DNA from: Mycobacterium sp.
GTDB lineage: Bacteria > Actinomycetota > Actinomycetes > Mycobacteriales > Mycobacteriaceae
Direction: 5' to 3'
Length of the DNA stretch: 64,000 bases
NCBI GenBank assembly: GCA_025965975.1
Contig: JAOPVX010000137.1
Span: 1 to 64,000, forward strand
The stretch's first letter is position 1. Each line of letters begins with the position of its first letter. A model generated the notes under the pieces. That model ran no database searches and was not told the DNA's origin. It saw only the letters and a list, made by a program, of their open reading frames with translations. This document shows, in pieces, positions 55,400-64,000 of the stretch. The translations under genes and the position numbers were made by a program.

Positions 55400-56422
55400 T
55401 CAGGTGGCGCTGCGTTCGTCGGCGTCCATCGCGTCGAGCACCGCGACCCTGGTGTCGATCGATCCGGTGATCGCGCCCTCGCTGATGCCCGTACGCAGCA
55501 GGTTGCGCAATTGCTCCTGGTCGTAATGGGCGGGTTCGGTGGAATCGATGAACCGCTCCACCACTTCGACGAAACGGTCCGGGTCATCATGGAACGGGAA
55601 ATGGCCGGAGCCCTCGAAGACCTCCAGCTGCGAACCGGGCATTGCGGAGTGGGCCATCTTGGCGTGGCTCACCGGAATCACCGAATCTCGGGCACCCCAA
55701 ATCAATTGCACCGGAACGGATTGCGTCAAGTAACATCGGTCAAGCATGGTGACCACCTGGCCGCGCCAATCGACCACGGCGCGCAGCGTTCGAGCGAACG
55801 CAGACGATGCGGTCGGCTCGGGCAGGTCCGCCAGGATCCGCAGCACGTCGGGCAGATCCCGGCCAAGTGGGGTTGACCCGAAGACCGCGCCCGCCACCCG
55901 GCCCACCACCTGCATCGTCGGCAGCACCAACGGCAGGCGCAACAGTGCCAGCGCCTCGCTGCCCAGCGGCACCGAGGCGATGCGCAGCGCGATGTTGACG
56001 TCTTTGGTGACACCGCCGGATCCGACCAGGATCAGCCGCTCGACCAGCTGCGGGAACTGGTAGGCGAACTGCATGGCCACGCCGCCGCCCAGCGAATGAC
56101 CGATGACGGTAACCCTGTCGATGTCGAGCACGCTGAGCAGATCCCGCATTCCGTTGGCGTAGGCGGCCACCGAATAGTCGGCGCGCGGCTTGTCGGACTT
56201 GCCGTGGCCCAGCAGATCCGGCGCGATGACCGTGAACCGCTGTGCCAGCTTGGTCTGCACGGTGCTCCACGTGGTCGAGTTATCGCCGATGCCGTGGATG
56301 AGCAGGATCGCCGGACCCGAGCCGGCCACCCGAAACGCGCGCCCGTATCCGTGGATCGTGCGGAACTGCAGCGAAGGTGTCAGTTCCCGCACGGAGCGCA
56401 GGTTGGGCTTTCGCTCGCTCAT
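55400..56422 (-). CDS. Alpha/beta hydrolase (Rv2715-like)
   Basis: 340 aa from the ATG at 56422 (MSERKPNLRSV). Oxyanion-hole HGIGDNS, nucleophile elbow GHSLGGG, the acid in WGARDSVIPV and the histidine in GSGHFPFHDDP. The C-terminal ~45 residues extend beyond the fold. Substrate unknown; Rv2715 has been described as a possible lipolytic or meta-cleavage-type hydrolase, not checked here. No signal peptide. Confidence 0.88.
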   Translation of the reverse strand: MSERKPNLRSVRELTPSLQFRTIHGYGRAFRVAGSGPAILLIHGIGDNSTTWSTVQTKLAQRFTVIAPDLLGHGKSDKPRADYSVAAYANGMRDLLSVLDIDRVTVIGHSLGGGVAMQFAYQFPQLVERLILVGSGGVTKDVNIALRIASVPLGSEALALLRLPLVLPTMQVVGRVAGAVFGSTPLGRDLPDVLRILADLPEPTASSAFARTLRAVVDWRGQVVTMLDRCYLTQSVPVQLIWGARDSVIPVSHAKMAHSAMPGSQLEVFEGSGHFPFHDDPDRFVEVVERFIDSTEPAHYDQEQLRNLLRTGISEGAITGSIDTRVAVLDAMDADERSAT

Positions 56423-56483
56423 TGCGCCACCTGCGCTTTCGCGGTCATGTTCGCCAACTTCGTTGTCGGGCCGGGTGAGGTCG

Positions 56484-57449
56484 CTAGTTGTCGTCCTCTT
56501 TGAACTTGGCCTGTTGTGCGAGGAACCGCTCGAACTCGGCACCGAGTTCGTCTCCGCTGGGTAGATCCTCATCGCGCGCCAGTAGCGACCGGTTCTCCTG
56601 AGCGGCGACGAAGGCATCGTACTGTCGCTCAAGGGCCGCCACCACTTGAGCGACTTCGCCGCTTGCCTCGACCTGTTCGTTGATCTTGTCGTGCACCTCG
56701 GCCGCGGCTTGGGTCAGCTCCGTCGTCGGGATCTGCAGCGAGCCGGTCTTGGCGACCTCGGCCAACAAGGCCTCGGCGGCCGAGGGGTAATCGGTCTGGG
56801 CCAGGTAGTGCGGAACGTGCACGGTGAAGCCGACCACCTCGTGGCCGTGCTGGGCCATCCGGAATTCCAGCAGGTTCGACACGCTGCCCGGCACCTGCAC
56901 CTCGCCCACCCACGGCGTGTGGTCGGCGATCAGCTCCTTGTCGTTGGCGTGCGCCGTCATCGTGATCGGACGGGTGTGGGGCACCGCCATCGGAATGGTG
57001 CCGAGGCCGATCACCCGACTGACGCCGAGTCGTTCGGCCAGCAGCCGCACGGCGGTGATGAACCGCTCCCAGCGCAGGTCCGGCTCCATGCCGGCGAGCA
57101 GCAGAAACGGTGTTCCCACGCTGTCGTGCAGGGCGTACAGGTTGAGCTCGGGCTCCTCGTAATGGGTGAAGTGGTCGGTCTTGAAGGTCATCAGCGGCCG
57201 CCTGGACCGGTAGTCGAGCAGTTCGTCGATGGCGAACGACGCCACGAGCTCGGTGTCCAGGGTGTTCTTGAGGTGCTGGGCGGAAAGCCGGATGGCGTGG
57301 CCTGCGTCGGAGAAACCCTCAAGGGCATGGATCATCACCGGACCGCTGCCGTCCGCCGAGGACAACTGTGGCGCGGGGAACTCCAGCTCGTACATCCCGG
57401 TCTGCTCGGGCTGGTAGCGCTGGTTAGGGCCATCTGGGTTGTCCGTCAC
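56484..57449 (-). CDS. PAC2-family protein (Rv2714-like)
   Basis: 321 aa from a GTG at 57449, chosen because AGGAGG lies just upstream of it inside the longer frame. MIHALEGFSDAGHAIRLSAQHL and VIGLGTIPMAVPHTRPITMTAHA are PAC2 motifs (proteasome-assembly-chaperone fold, also seen in carboxylate-amine-ligase neighbours). Actinobacterial members have been crystallised as trimers, function unsettled. C-terminal helix with FERFLAQQAKFKEDDN. Confidence 0.87.
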   Translation of the reverse strand: MTDNPDGPNQRYQPEQTGMYELEFPAPQLSSADGSGPVMIHALEGFSDAGHAIRLSAQHLKNTLDTELVASFAIDELLDYRSRRPLMTFKTDHFTHYEEPELNLYALHDSVGTPFLLLAGMEPDLRWERFITAVRLLAERLGVSRVIGLGTIPMAVPHTRPITMTAHANDKELIADHTPWVGEVQVPGSVSNLLEFRMAQHGHEVVGFTVHVPHYLAQTDYPSAAEALLAEVAKTGSLQIPTTELTQAAAEVHDKINEQVEASGEVAQVVAALERQYDAFVAAQENRSLLARDEDLPSGDELGAEFERFLAQQAKFKEDDN

Positions 57450-57645
57450 TCGCGTCGCCTCCTGACACACCTAGTGTCGCGCACTTTTGCGGTGGATGCG
57501 CTTGCGCCCCACCCAATCGTTCAACGCGATGCCCGCGATCCCGCATTCCACCAGTGGGTGCCCTGTTTGGGACGCTGTGAAAACGCTGACCGCAACGTTT
57601 GCCCGATGCGCCGTCGGCGCCCGCGTTCGGGCAAGATCAGTGGGC

Positions 57646-58443
57646 ATGCGCTTCTCTGCGGCAGGCCCGATGGTCGTTGCGACCGGACTGCTCGTCGCAA
57701 CGTCGTCGTCGTGCACCAGGCCCGCGCCCGCGCAGCACCCCACCACAGCGCCGCCCACCGTGCAGGCCGTGGAGCTCCCTGCGCGGCCCGTGGCGCCCGA
57801 CCCCAGGGTGGGGGCGGTGTTCCTTGGCGGCGGCTCCCTGCACGCCTGCACCGGTGGGGTGCTGGACTCGCCGGGCGGAAACCTGATCATCACGGCCGCG
57901 CACTGCATGGCCGAGGGAATCGACGCCGCGTTCGTTTCTGGCTTCAACAACGATGCCGCGCCGGAGGACGTCTGGCATGTTGATGCGGTCTACCTGGATC
58001 CACGCTGGATGGCCAGTCAGGATCCGCTGGCCGACTTCGCGATCGCGAGCGTCAGCCGGCAGTCCGGCGGCACGGTCCAGGCGCAGGCGGGCGGCGGCCT
58101 GACACTGGGGCATGCGCCAAAACCGGGCACCGTCATCACCGTGAGCGGCTACGGCCTTGGTGTCGGCGGAGGCCCTGTCGGCTGCCGGACCGCCACCGCG
58201 CCGGATACCAACGGCTTTCCCTCGCTGGCCTGCGCGGGACTGGTCGACGGGCTCTCCGGCGCACCGTGGATCGACGGTTCAACGGCCACGGGCGTGATCG
58301 GCGGCCTCGACGGTGGTGGGTGCAACGACAAGCTTTCCTACTCACCGCCGTTCGACGATGCCATCACCGGCCTGCTGGCACGCGCCGAGGCCGGCGGCCC
58401 CGCCGATGCGGCACCGACGGAGTTCGCCGGCAACTGTGACTAA
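57646..58443 (+). CDS. Secreted trypsin-like serine protease, altered active-site loop
   Basis: 265 aa from the ATG at 57646. A signal peptide ([23 protein letters not shown]) with a possible lipid cysteine, but the -3 residue is Ser so lipidation is uncertain. Catalytic His in ITAAHC, Asp in DPLADFAIA, Ser in DGLSGAPW where most trypsins have GDSGGP. Cys pairs C(57,858 region)...HC and the C-terminal NCD fit disulfides. Pro/Thr-rich linker after the signal. Divergent from the PAC2 gene. Confidence 0.82.
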   Translation: MRFSAAGPMVVATGLLVATSSSCTRPAPAQHPTTAPPTVQAVELPARPVAPDPRVGAVFLGGGSLHACTGGVLDSPGGNLIITAAHCMAEGIDAAFVSGFNNDAAPEDVWHVDAVYLDPRWMASQDPLADFAIASVSRQSGGTVQAQAGGGLTLGHAPKPGTVITVSGYGLGVGGGPVGCRTATAPDTNGFPSLACAGLVDGLSGAPWIDGSTATGVIGGLDGGGCNDKLSYSPPFDDAITGLLARAEAGGPADAAPTEFAGNCD

Positions 58444-59846
58444 GCGCGGAACTGGTTCAGCGAACGCAGCTTGTTCATCACGTCAAGCGCAGCGACCTTA
58501 TAGGCCTCCGAGAACGTCGGGTAGTTGATGACCGCGTCGACCAGATACTCGATCGTGCCGCCGCAGCCCATCACCGCCTGGCCGATGTGGACCAGTTCGG
58601 TGGCGCTGGTCCCGAAGATGTGGACGCCAAGCAGCTTGAGATCGTCCGTGGAAACCAGCAGCTTGAGCATGCCGTAGGAATCGCCTGCGATCTGTCCGCG
58701 GGCCAGCTCCCGATACCGCGACACCCCGACCTCATACGGGACCGAACCCTTCGTCAATTCCACCTCGGTGGCACCGACGTAGGAGACCTCGGGAATGGAG
58801 TAGATGCCGATCGGCTGCAGCTCGGTCAACCCCTTACACGGCTCTCCGAAGGCGTGGTAGGCCGCCAGCCGACCCTGATCCATAGACGTGGCGGCCAGCG
58901 CAGGGAAGCCGATCACATCGCCGACTGCGTAGATGTGATCCACCTTCGTCTGGAACTGGTCGTCGACGAAGATCCGCCCCCGGTTGTCGGCTTCCAGGCC
59001 CGCGTTTTCCAGGTCGAGGTGCTCGGTCTGGCCCGACCGTCCGGCGGAGTACATCACCGTCTCGGCGGGGATCTGCTTGCCGCTGGCCAGCGTGGTGACG
59101 GTGCCTGCGGCGCCGACGTCGACGGCCGTCACCTCCTCGCCGAAGCGGAACGTTACCGCCAGGTCGCGCAGGTGGAACCGCAGCGCCTCGACGATCTCCG
59201 GATCACAGAAGTCCAGCATCGAGTCGCGCTTCTCGACGACCGTGACCTTGGTACCCAACGCGGCGAACATCGATGCGTACTCGATGCCGATCACGCCCGC
59301 GCCGACGACCACCATCGACGACGGAAGGGACTTCAGGTCGATGATCCCGTCGGAGTCCAGAACACGATTCTCGTCGAACTCGACGCCGGCGGGACGCACC
59401 GGTTTGGTGCCGGTGGCGATGACGATGAACTGGCCGCGGACCGTCGTCGTGTCGCCTCGGGTGGGGTCCTCGACCATAACCGTGTGCGCATCCACGAACC
59501 GGCCGTGACCCTGGATCAGCTCGATCCGGTTCCGCATCAGCTGGTTGCGCACCACGTCGACTTCCCTGCCGATCACGTGCGAGGTGCGGGCCAGGAGGTC
59601 GGCCGGGGTGATCTTCTCCTTGACCCGGTAGCTCGCGCCGTACATCTCGCGCTGGCTCATGCCGGTGAGGTACACCACGGCCTCGCGCAGTGTCTTGGAC
59701 GGGATCGTCCCGGTGTTGATGCAGACACCACCCAGCATCCGCCCGCGCTCGACGACCGCGACCGTCTTGCCGAGCTTGGCGGCCGCAATCGCGGCCTTTT
59801 GCCCGCCCGGGCCTGAACCGATGACGACGAGGTCGTACTCCACCAT
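58440..59846 (-). CDS. sthA: Soluble pyridine nucleotide transhydrogenase
   Basis: Exchanges reducing equivalents between NADPH and NAD. 468 aa from the ATG at 59846 ([15 protein letters not shown]), equal to Rv2713; a start three codons earlier is possible. FAD motif [13 protein letters not shown], then [18 protein letters not shown] in which the redox cysteine pair of disulfide reductases is reduced to one, NAD motif [19 protein letters not shown], and the [19 protein letters not shown] segment. Overlaps the protease stop by four bases (convergent). Confidence 0.95.
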   Translation of the reverse strand: MVEYDLVVIGSGPGGQKAAIAAAKLGKTVAVVERGRMLGGVCINTGTIPSKTLREAVVYLTGMSQREMYGASYRVKEKITPADLLARTSHVIGREVDVVRNQLMRNRIELIQGHGRFVDAHTVMVEDPTRGDTTTVRGQFIVIATGTKPVRPAGVEFDENRVLDSDGIIDLKSLPSSMVVVGAGVIGIEYASMFAALGTKVTVVEKRDSMLDFCDPEIVEALRFHLRDLAVTFRFGEEVTAVDVGAAGTVTTLASGKQIPAETVMYSAGRSGQTEHLDLENAGLEADNRGRIFVDDQFQTKVDHIYAVGDVIGFPALAATSMDQGRLAAYHAFGEPCKGLTELQPIGIYSIPEVSYVGATEVELTKGSVPYEVGVSRYRELARGQIAGDSYGMLKLLVSTDDLKLLGVHIFGTSATELVHIGQAVMGCGGTIEYLVDAVINYPTFSEAYKVAALDVMNKLRSLNQFRA

Positions 59847-59967
59847 GGAAGCCATGGCAAAAGGTCTACGCCGGTTGCGGCATTCTCGCATGCCGACGCC
59901 GTCAATATCGCGTGAATAATTGCCGCCCTGGCGCGCCTGCCAGGCCCGACGGGCCGCCGATGAGACG

Positions 59968-60696
59968 ATGACAAAAATGGTCGGCACACTCTCGCGGTGC
60001 TTGCGTGGCTGCGCGCCTGCCATCATGGTGGTGCTGCTCGTCGGCTGCACCCGTGTGATCCTCGGCACAGTCCATCCGGTGGCGCCCGGCGCCGAACCCG
60101 CTGCCATCCGGGTGGCGGACTTACTGATCGAGCCAGGACAATTTCCCGCGCGCTATCCCGCCGTCGTGCTCGACGCCACGGCCGTGTATCGGGCGCTGCA
60201 GGATGTCGACGGGGTCGCCGCCGCCTCGGTCGTGAACCCGCCGCAGTGCGCGCCCCCACCGCGGGCGCCACAGGACACCGCCGCCGTGCAGGGCATCGAC
60301 AGCCACGACGCCAGCAGCCTCATCGTCACGGTGACACGGCCGGCCACGCCGCTGCGTGCCAGGGCCGAGCAACTGACGGCGTGCCCGTCGTTCACCGCCG
60401 TCCGCGGCAAGGACACGTCCGTGGTCACCGTGACGGTCCTGCCTGCGCCGGCCGTGGACGCCGACGATAGCTACGCCGTCGACCAGACCGTCACGACCGG
60501 GCCATCGGCGTCGATGCGCAGGACGCTCACGCTGGCCGCGCAGATCGGCGATGTGCGGGTCAGCGCAACCTGGCTGCACGAGGGGACGCCGGATACCGCG
60601 CCCGACACCGCCCCTGACACCGCCCCGGACACCCAGGCGCTGGACACGCTGTTCAACGATGCGGTGCTCAAGGTGCGCCGCGTCGGCGGCCCATAG
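59968..60696 (+). CDS. Lipoprotein of unknown function with TAPD repeats
   Basis: 242 aa from the ATG at 59968 (alternative 59977). Signal peptide with lipobox VVLLVGC. The body ([50 protein letters not shown]) is the sort of mycobacterial exported domain that often carries DUF5642-type annotation; I am not certain of the family. Near the C-terminus TAPD occurs three times followed by TQALD. Two cysteines could pair. Divergent from sthA. Confidence 0.72.
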   Translation: MTKMVGTLSRCLRGCAPAIMVVLLVGCTRVILGTVHPVAPGAEPAAIRVADLLIEPGQFPARYPAVVLDATAVYRALQDVDGVAAASVVNPPQCAPPPRAPQDTAAVQGIDSHDASSLIVTVTRPATPLRARAEQLTACPSFTAVRGKDTSVVTVTVLPAPAVDADDSYAVDQTVTTGPSASMRRTLTLAAQIGDVRVSATWLHEGTPDTAPDTAPDTAPDTQALDTLFNDAVLKVRRVGGP

Positions 60697-60787
60697 TTCA
60701 TCCCCAATCGCGAATTCATCCCCAGGCTGGCCAAGGACGGCGCCCGCGGGGGCCGAATCCGGCGGTGCCGGTTGGGAGATTGACGGT

Positions 60788-61837
60788 ATGACGACATCGC
60801 AACCACCCGACTTTCACCTCAACCGGCCCGGCGTCCTGATCGCGGCTCTGCCTGCAGTGCTCGGCTTCGTGCCCGAGAAATCCCTCGTGCTCGTCACCGT
60901 TGATCGCGGCGAGATGGGATGTGTTATGCGCGTTGACCTTTCGGGCGAACTCCTGAACTCGCTGGACCACGTCGCCGACGTCGCCGCTGCGGCGAAGCCC
61001 GATTCGGCGATCGCAGTCGTGATCGACGAGGAAGGGGCTAACTGCCGGATGTGCAACGACGAACACCGCGAACTGGCCGACCTGCTGATGACCGCGCTGG
61101 CCGAGCGCGGGATCGAACTGCTCGCGGTGCACGTCGTCGACCGGGTCGCCGCGGGCGGGCGCTGGCATTGCGCCGACGGCTGCGGCAATGCCGGCTTCGT
61201 CGACGACCCGTCGGCGTCGCCGCTGGCGGTGGCCGCGGTCCTGGAAGGCCGCCGGCTGTATGCCCGGCGCGCCGATCTGCAAGAGGTGATCGATGTGATC
61301 GATCCCGCCCGAACCGACGCGCTCGCCGAGGTCATCGAGGGCTGCAAGCCGCACTCCGCGGAGCGCCATGACGACGCGGCGCGCGCCGACGTCGAAGCCG
61401 CCATCGCTGCGGCCGCGCGGGTGGCCGACGCCACCGAACTCGGCGACGACGAACTGGCCCGGCTGGCGTTGGCGCTGAGCGACATTCGGGTCAGGGACAC
61501 CCTCTACGCGCTTGCGGTCGGCGAGAACGCCTGCCAGGCCGAATCGCTGTGGGCTGTGCTGTCGCGCACCCTGCCGGAGCCGTGGCGCGTCGAGGCGCTT
61601 GTGCTGCTTGCGTTCTCGGCCTACGCGCGCGGCGACGGCCCGCTGGCCGGAGTGTCGCTGGACGCGGCGCTGCACGGCGACCCAACGCACCGGATGGCGA
61701 ACATGCTGGACACTGCCCTGCAGTCGGGGCTGCGGCCCGAGCGGATCCGCGATTTGGCGATCACGGGCTACCGGTTGGCCGATCGGCTCGGCGTGCAGTT
61801 ACCGCCGATGCGGGCCTTCGGCCGGCGGGCGGGATAA
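60788..61837 (+). CDS. DUF4192 protein
   Basis: 349 aa from the ATG at 60788 (MTTSQPPDFHLNRPG). RPGVLIAALPAVLGFVPEKSLVLVTVD is the DUF4192 start; later DPARTDALAEVIEG and ALAVGENACQAESLWAVLSRTLPEPWRVEALVLLAFSAYARGDGPLAGVSLDAAL match that family, which is actinobacterial and without an established role. About the length of Rv2712c, which it resembles by position. Convergent with ideR. Confidence 0.86.
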   Translation: MTTSQPPDFHLNRPGVLIAALPAVLGFVPEKSLVLVTVDRGEMGCVMRVDLSGELLNSLDHVADVAAAAKPDSAIAVVIDEEGANCRMCNDEHRELADLLMTALAERGIELLAVHVVDRVAAGGRWHCADGCGNAGFVDDPSASPLAVAAVLEGRRLYARRADLQEVIDVIDPARTDALAEVIEGCKPHSAERHDDAARADVEAAIAAAARVADATELGDDELARLALALSDIRVRDTLYALAVGENACQAESLWAVLSRTLPEPWRVEALVLLAFSAYARGDGPLAGVSLDAALHGDPTHRMANMLDTALQSGLRPERIRDLAITGYRLADRLGVQLPPMRAFGRRAG

Positions 61838-61889
61838 GCCGAGCGGCGGGTGGGACCCCAGCTTGCGAGGGGAGTGCCCCGCAGCGCCG

Positions 61890-62582
61890 CTAGACCTTTT
61901 CGACCTTCACGGCATGCGCCATGTGGTGGGGTAGCTCGACCTGCTCATGGCCGGGGATCACGATCATGACGCCGCCGTGGTCGTTGGCCTCAACCGTCAC
62001 CCTCGCATTGGGCACCACGCCGGCGTCCTTGAGCTTGGCGATCAATTCGGCGTCACCCTGGACGTGTTCGGTCAGCTGCCGCACCACGACCGCGACGGGC
62101 ATCCCGGACGGCAGCTCCGTGAGCCGGACAAGATTCAGCTCATCATTGGCCGAGCCCTGGCCGACGCCGAGCTCGGAAAGGCCAGGGATGGGATTGCCGA
62201 ACGGAGAGGTGGTCGGGTTGTTGAGCACCTTCACCAGCCTGCGCTCGACGTCCTCGCTCATCACGTGCTCCCAGCGGCACGCCTCGGCGTGCACTTCCTC
62301 CCACGGCAGCCCGATCACGTCGACCAGCAGCCGCTCGGCGAGCCGATGCTTGCGCATCACGGAGACGGCAAGGGCACGGCCCTTGTCGCTGAGCTCCAGA
62401 TGCCGGTCACCGGCGACGTGCAGCAGCCCGTCGCGCTCCATCCGCGACACCGTCTGGCTGACGGTGGGGCCGCTCTGCTCGAGACGCTCGGCGATGCGCG
62501 CACGCAGCGGCACCACGCCCTCTTCTTCGAGGTCGTAGATGGTCCGCAGGTACATCTCGGTGGTATCGACAAGATCGTTCAT
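61890..62582 (-). CDS. ideR: Iron-dependent repressor IdeR
   Basis: Master Fe(II)-responsive regulator (DtxR family). 230 aa from the ATG at 62582 (MNDLVDTTEM). HTH at ~27-50 (ERLEQSGPTVSQTVSRMERDGLL). Metal-site residues Met10, Cys102, Glu105 and His106 are all in place. C-terminal SH3-like domain (MPVAVVVRQLTEHVQ...). GGAGGG ribosome site. Separated from sigB by a strong terminator, so it has its own promoter. Confidence 0.97.
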   Translation of the reverse strand: MNDLVDTTEMYLRTIYDLEEEGVVPLRARIAERLEQSGPTVSQTVSRMERDGLLHVAGDRHLELSDKGRALAVSVMRKHRLAERLLVDVIGLPWEEVHAEACRWEHVMSEDVERRLVKVLNNPTTSPFGNPIPGLSELGVGQGSANDELNLVRLTELPSGMPVAVVVRQLTEHVQGDAELIAKLKDAGVVPNARVTVEANDHGGVMIVIPGHEQVELPHHMAHAVKVEKV

Positions 62583-62658
62583 TAGGCAACCCTCCGTCAC
62601 GCCAGAGTCTACCGGTCGAGCTGGGAAAACTGGGCCGCAACATCGCTGCACGAGACGC

Positions 62659-62691
62659 ATGAACCCCGCCGGTCAGACCGGCGGGGTTCAT
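62659..62691 (-). terminator. Hairpin terminator after sigB
   Basis: A 15-base perfect stem (ATGAACCCCGCCGGT / ACCGGCGGGGTTCAT) around CAG, 10 bases past the sigB stop. There is no strong T-run, as usual for mycobacterial intrinsic terminators. It isolates sigB from ideR. Confidence 0.88.
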
Positions 62692-62701
62692 GTATCGCTA
62701 G

Positions 62702-63661
62702 CTAGCTTGCGTAGGACCGCAGCCGGTCGGCGCGCTCGCCGTTGCGCAGCTTGGCCATCACCTCTCGCTCGATCTGGCGGACCCGCTCCCTGGACAACCC
62801 GAACAGCTTGCCGATCTGATCCAGCGTGCGCGGCTGGCCATCGTCGAGGCCGAACCGCAGCCGAATGACCTGCTGCTCGCGCTCGTCGAGGGTGGCCAGC
62901 ACGTGGCGAATATCGGTGTGCAGCAGCTCGGAGATCACCGCGTTCTCGGCCGACATCGCCTCGGCGTCCTCGATGAAGTCGCCCAGCGGGGCTTCCTCAT
63001 CGCTGCCGACCGGCATGTCCAGGCTCACCGGGTCGCGGCTGTGGGCGAGCAGATCGGTGATCTTGTCTTCCGGGATGCCCGACTCGGCGGCCAACTCCTC
63101 ATCGGTGGCCTCACGGCCGAGGTTCTGGTGCATCTCCCGCTTGATCCGGGCCAGCTTGTTGACCTGCTCCACGAGGTGCACGGGCAGCCGAATCGTCCGG
63201 CTCTGGTCGGCCATGCCGCGGGTGATGGCCTGCCGGATCCACCAGGTGGCGTACGTCGAGAACTTGAAGCCCTTGGAGTAGTCGAACTTCTCCATCGCGC
63301 GGATCAGACCAAGGTTCCCCTCCTGGATCAAGTCCAGCAGCGGCATGCCGCGGCCGGTGTAACGCTTCGCCAGCGACACCACAAGGCGCAGGTTGGCCTC
63401 CAGCAGATGACCGCGGGCCCGTTCTCCGTCGCGGACGATCGCAACAAGATCACGTTTGCGGTTCTCGCCCAATCGCCTCCGCGTCTCCAGCAGATGCTGC
63501 GCGTAAAGGCCTGTCTCGATGCGCTTTGCGAGCTCGACCTCATCCGCGGCGTTGAGCAAGGCCGTTTTGCCAATGCCGTTCAAGTACACGCGCACGAGGT
63601 CAGCGGCTGGACTTTGAGCGTCCAAGTCGGTGTCGACGCGGGTGGTGGTGGCATTTGCCAT
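62702..63661 (-). CDS. sigB: RNA polymerase sigma factor SigB
   Basis: Group 2 sigma factor for stress and stationary phase. 319 aa from the ATG at 63661 ([10 protein letters not shown]), AGGAGG upstream. Region 1.2 ([16 protein letters not shown]), 2.1-2.4 ([58 protein letters not shown]), 3 and 4.2 ([29 protein letters not shown]). SigE/SigH-type promoter upstream and a terminator after it. Confidence 0.97.
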   Translation of the reverse strand: MANATTTRVDTDLDAQSPAADLVRVYLNGIGKTALLNAADEVELAKRIETGLYAQHLLETRRRLGENRKRDLVAIVRDGERARGHLLEANLRLVVSLAKRYTGRGMPLLDLIQEGNLGLIRAMEKFDYSKGFKFSTYATWWIRQAITRGMADQSRTIRLPVHLVEQVNKLARIKREMHQNLGREATDEELAAESGIPEDKITDLLAHSRDPVSLDMPVGSDEEAPLGDFIEDAEAMSAENAVISELLHTDIRHVLATLDEREQQVIRLRFGLDDGQPRTLDQIGKLFGLSRERVRQIEREVMAKLRNGERADRLRSYAS

Positions 63662-63698
63662 GACGGCCTCCTGATCGGGTCCAACTGTCATGAGCTAC

Positions 63699-63725
63699 AA
63701 CGCCCACATGCCGCTAAGAGTTCCC
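63699..63725 (-). promoter_or_regulatory. SigE/SigH-type promoter of sigB
   Basis: On the minus strand: GGGAACTC, 15 bases, CGTT, about 40 bases before the sigB ATG. Matches the mycobacterial ECF consensus used by SigE (and SigH/SigL at sigB in M. tuberculosis). Confidence 0.78.
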
Positions 63726-63808
63726 GCCCGGTGCCCGATTCACACCTTCTGATCTGCAGTTATCGGCAGTAGTCCTGAGAATGTGCTGAGAATAGAGCAA
63801 GAACTTTC

Positions 63809-64000
63809 TCAGCTAGGAACATCGACCGGCGGATCGCCGTCGTCCGGTTGCGGCGCCGAGTGTGCGCCGCGCTCAAGAGCGGGACGCTCGGCCGTCGGAA
63901 ACAGCGGTATCCGGCGGCGCGACTCGTAGCGCCGCGGCTCCTCGGCCCGCCGCGGCGGGCGGTCGTTGGCGATCAGCACCGCCATCCACGGCAGGGGCAC
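63809..64000 (-). CDS. DUF3099 membrane protein, 3' part only
   Basis: C-terminal 63 residues of a gene whose start is beyond the window; the frame is open to the last base. PLPWMAVLIANDRPPR is the end of the last membrane helix in the DUF3099 family (Rv2709-like), followed by a charged tail rich in Arg/Glu and Pro. Conserved position upstream of sigB. Function unknown. Confidence 0.8.
   Translation of the reverse strand: MPLPWMAVLIANDRPPRRAEEPRRYESRRRIPLFPTAERPALERGAHSAPQPDDGDPPVDVPS

Overview
The window is GC-rich chromosomal DNA from a fast-growing mycobacterium (Mycolicibacterium type). The gene order follows the Mycobacterium tuberculosis segment Rv2753c to Rv2709, read in the opposite sense: dapA, rnj, ftsK, argA/pgsA3, clgR-pspA-pspM, ephG, recA-recX, miaB, miaA-dapF-hflX, fadE20, lexA, chiZ, nrdR, sthA, ideR, sigB. 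Function calls rest on motifs and conserved order seen by eye; no database search was run.

Layout. 1-5.2 kb: dapA (5' end outside the window) and rnj on plus; an ABM-monooxygenase/SDR/methyltransferase trio and a DUF2834 membrane protein on minus. 5.2-14.1 kb: ftsK, argA with a small secreted protein, pgsA3-cinA, the clgR-pspA-pspM envelope-stress operon behind a SigE-type promoter, a DUF5313 protein with ephG, and a glycosyltransferase with a DUF3046 gene.

14.1-29.8 kb is the accessory highlight: 18 genes, all on minus and mostly overlapping, coding for a group 1h (Hhy-type, high-affinity, oxygen-tolerant) [NiFe]-hydrogenase. Order of transcription is hypA-hypB-hhyS-hhyL, a NifU/four-cysteine Rieske-like protein, DUF5947, DUF6084, a 441-aa unknown, a 39-aa membrane peptide, maturation protease, hypC, hypF, DUF6390, a SIS-HypC fusion, a second SIS protein, hypE, hypC, hypD. 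It lies between the DUF3046 gene and recA, which adjoin each other in M. tuberculosis. Several members have no described function.

29.8-44.6 kb: recA (no intein) with a LexA box and a PafBC-type promoter, recX, a secreted His-rich protein, a gluABCD-type glutamate importer, miaB with an in-frame minisatellite, a membrane protein, a DUF349 protein, a doubly frameshifted DMT transporter, then miaA-dapF-hflX. 44.6-50.6 kb: a non-coding stretch with a long inverted repeat, a DEAD-box helicase, a molybdopterin oxidoreductase coupled to a small FmdE-like protein, and fadE20.

50.7-64 kb: an LGFP/sunset-domain envelope protein, the divergent lexA/chiZ DNA-damage locus (LexA boxes plus a second PafBC-type promoter), nrdR, PhzF-like, hydrolase and PAC2 proteins, a secreted serine protease, sthA, a lipoprotein, a DUF4192 protein, ideR, sigB with a SigE/SigH-type promoter and a strong terminator, and the 3' end of a DUF3099 gene. 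No tRNA, rRNA, CRISPR array, insertion sequence or prophage was recognised.
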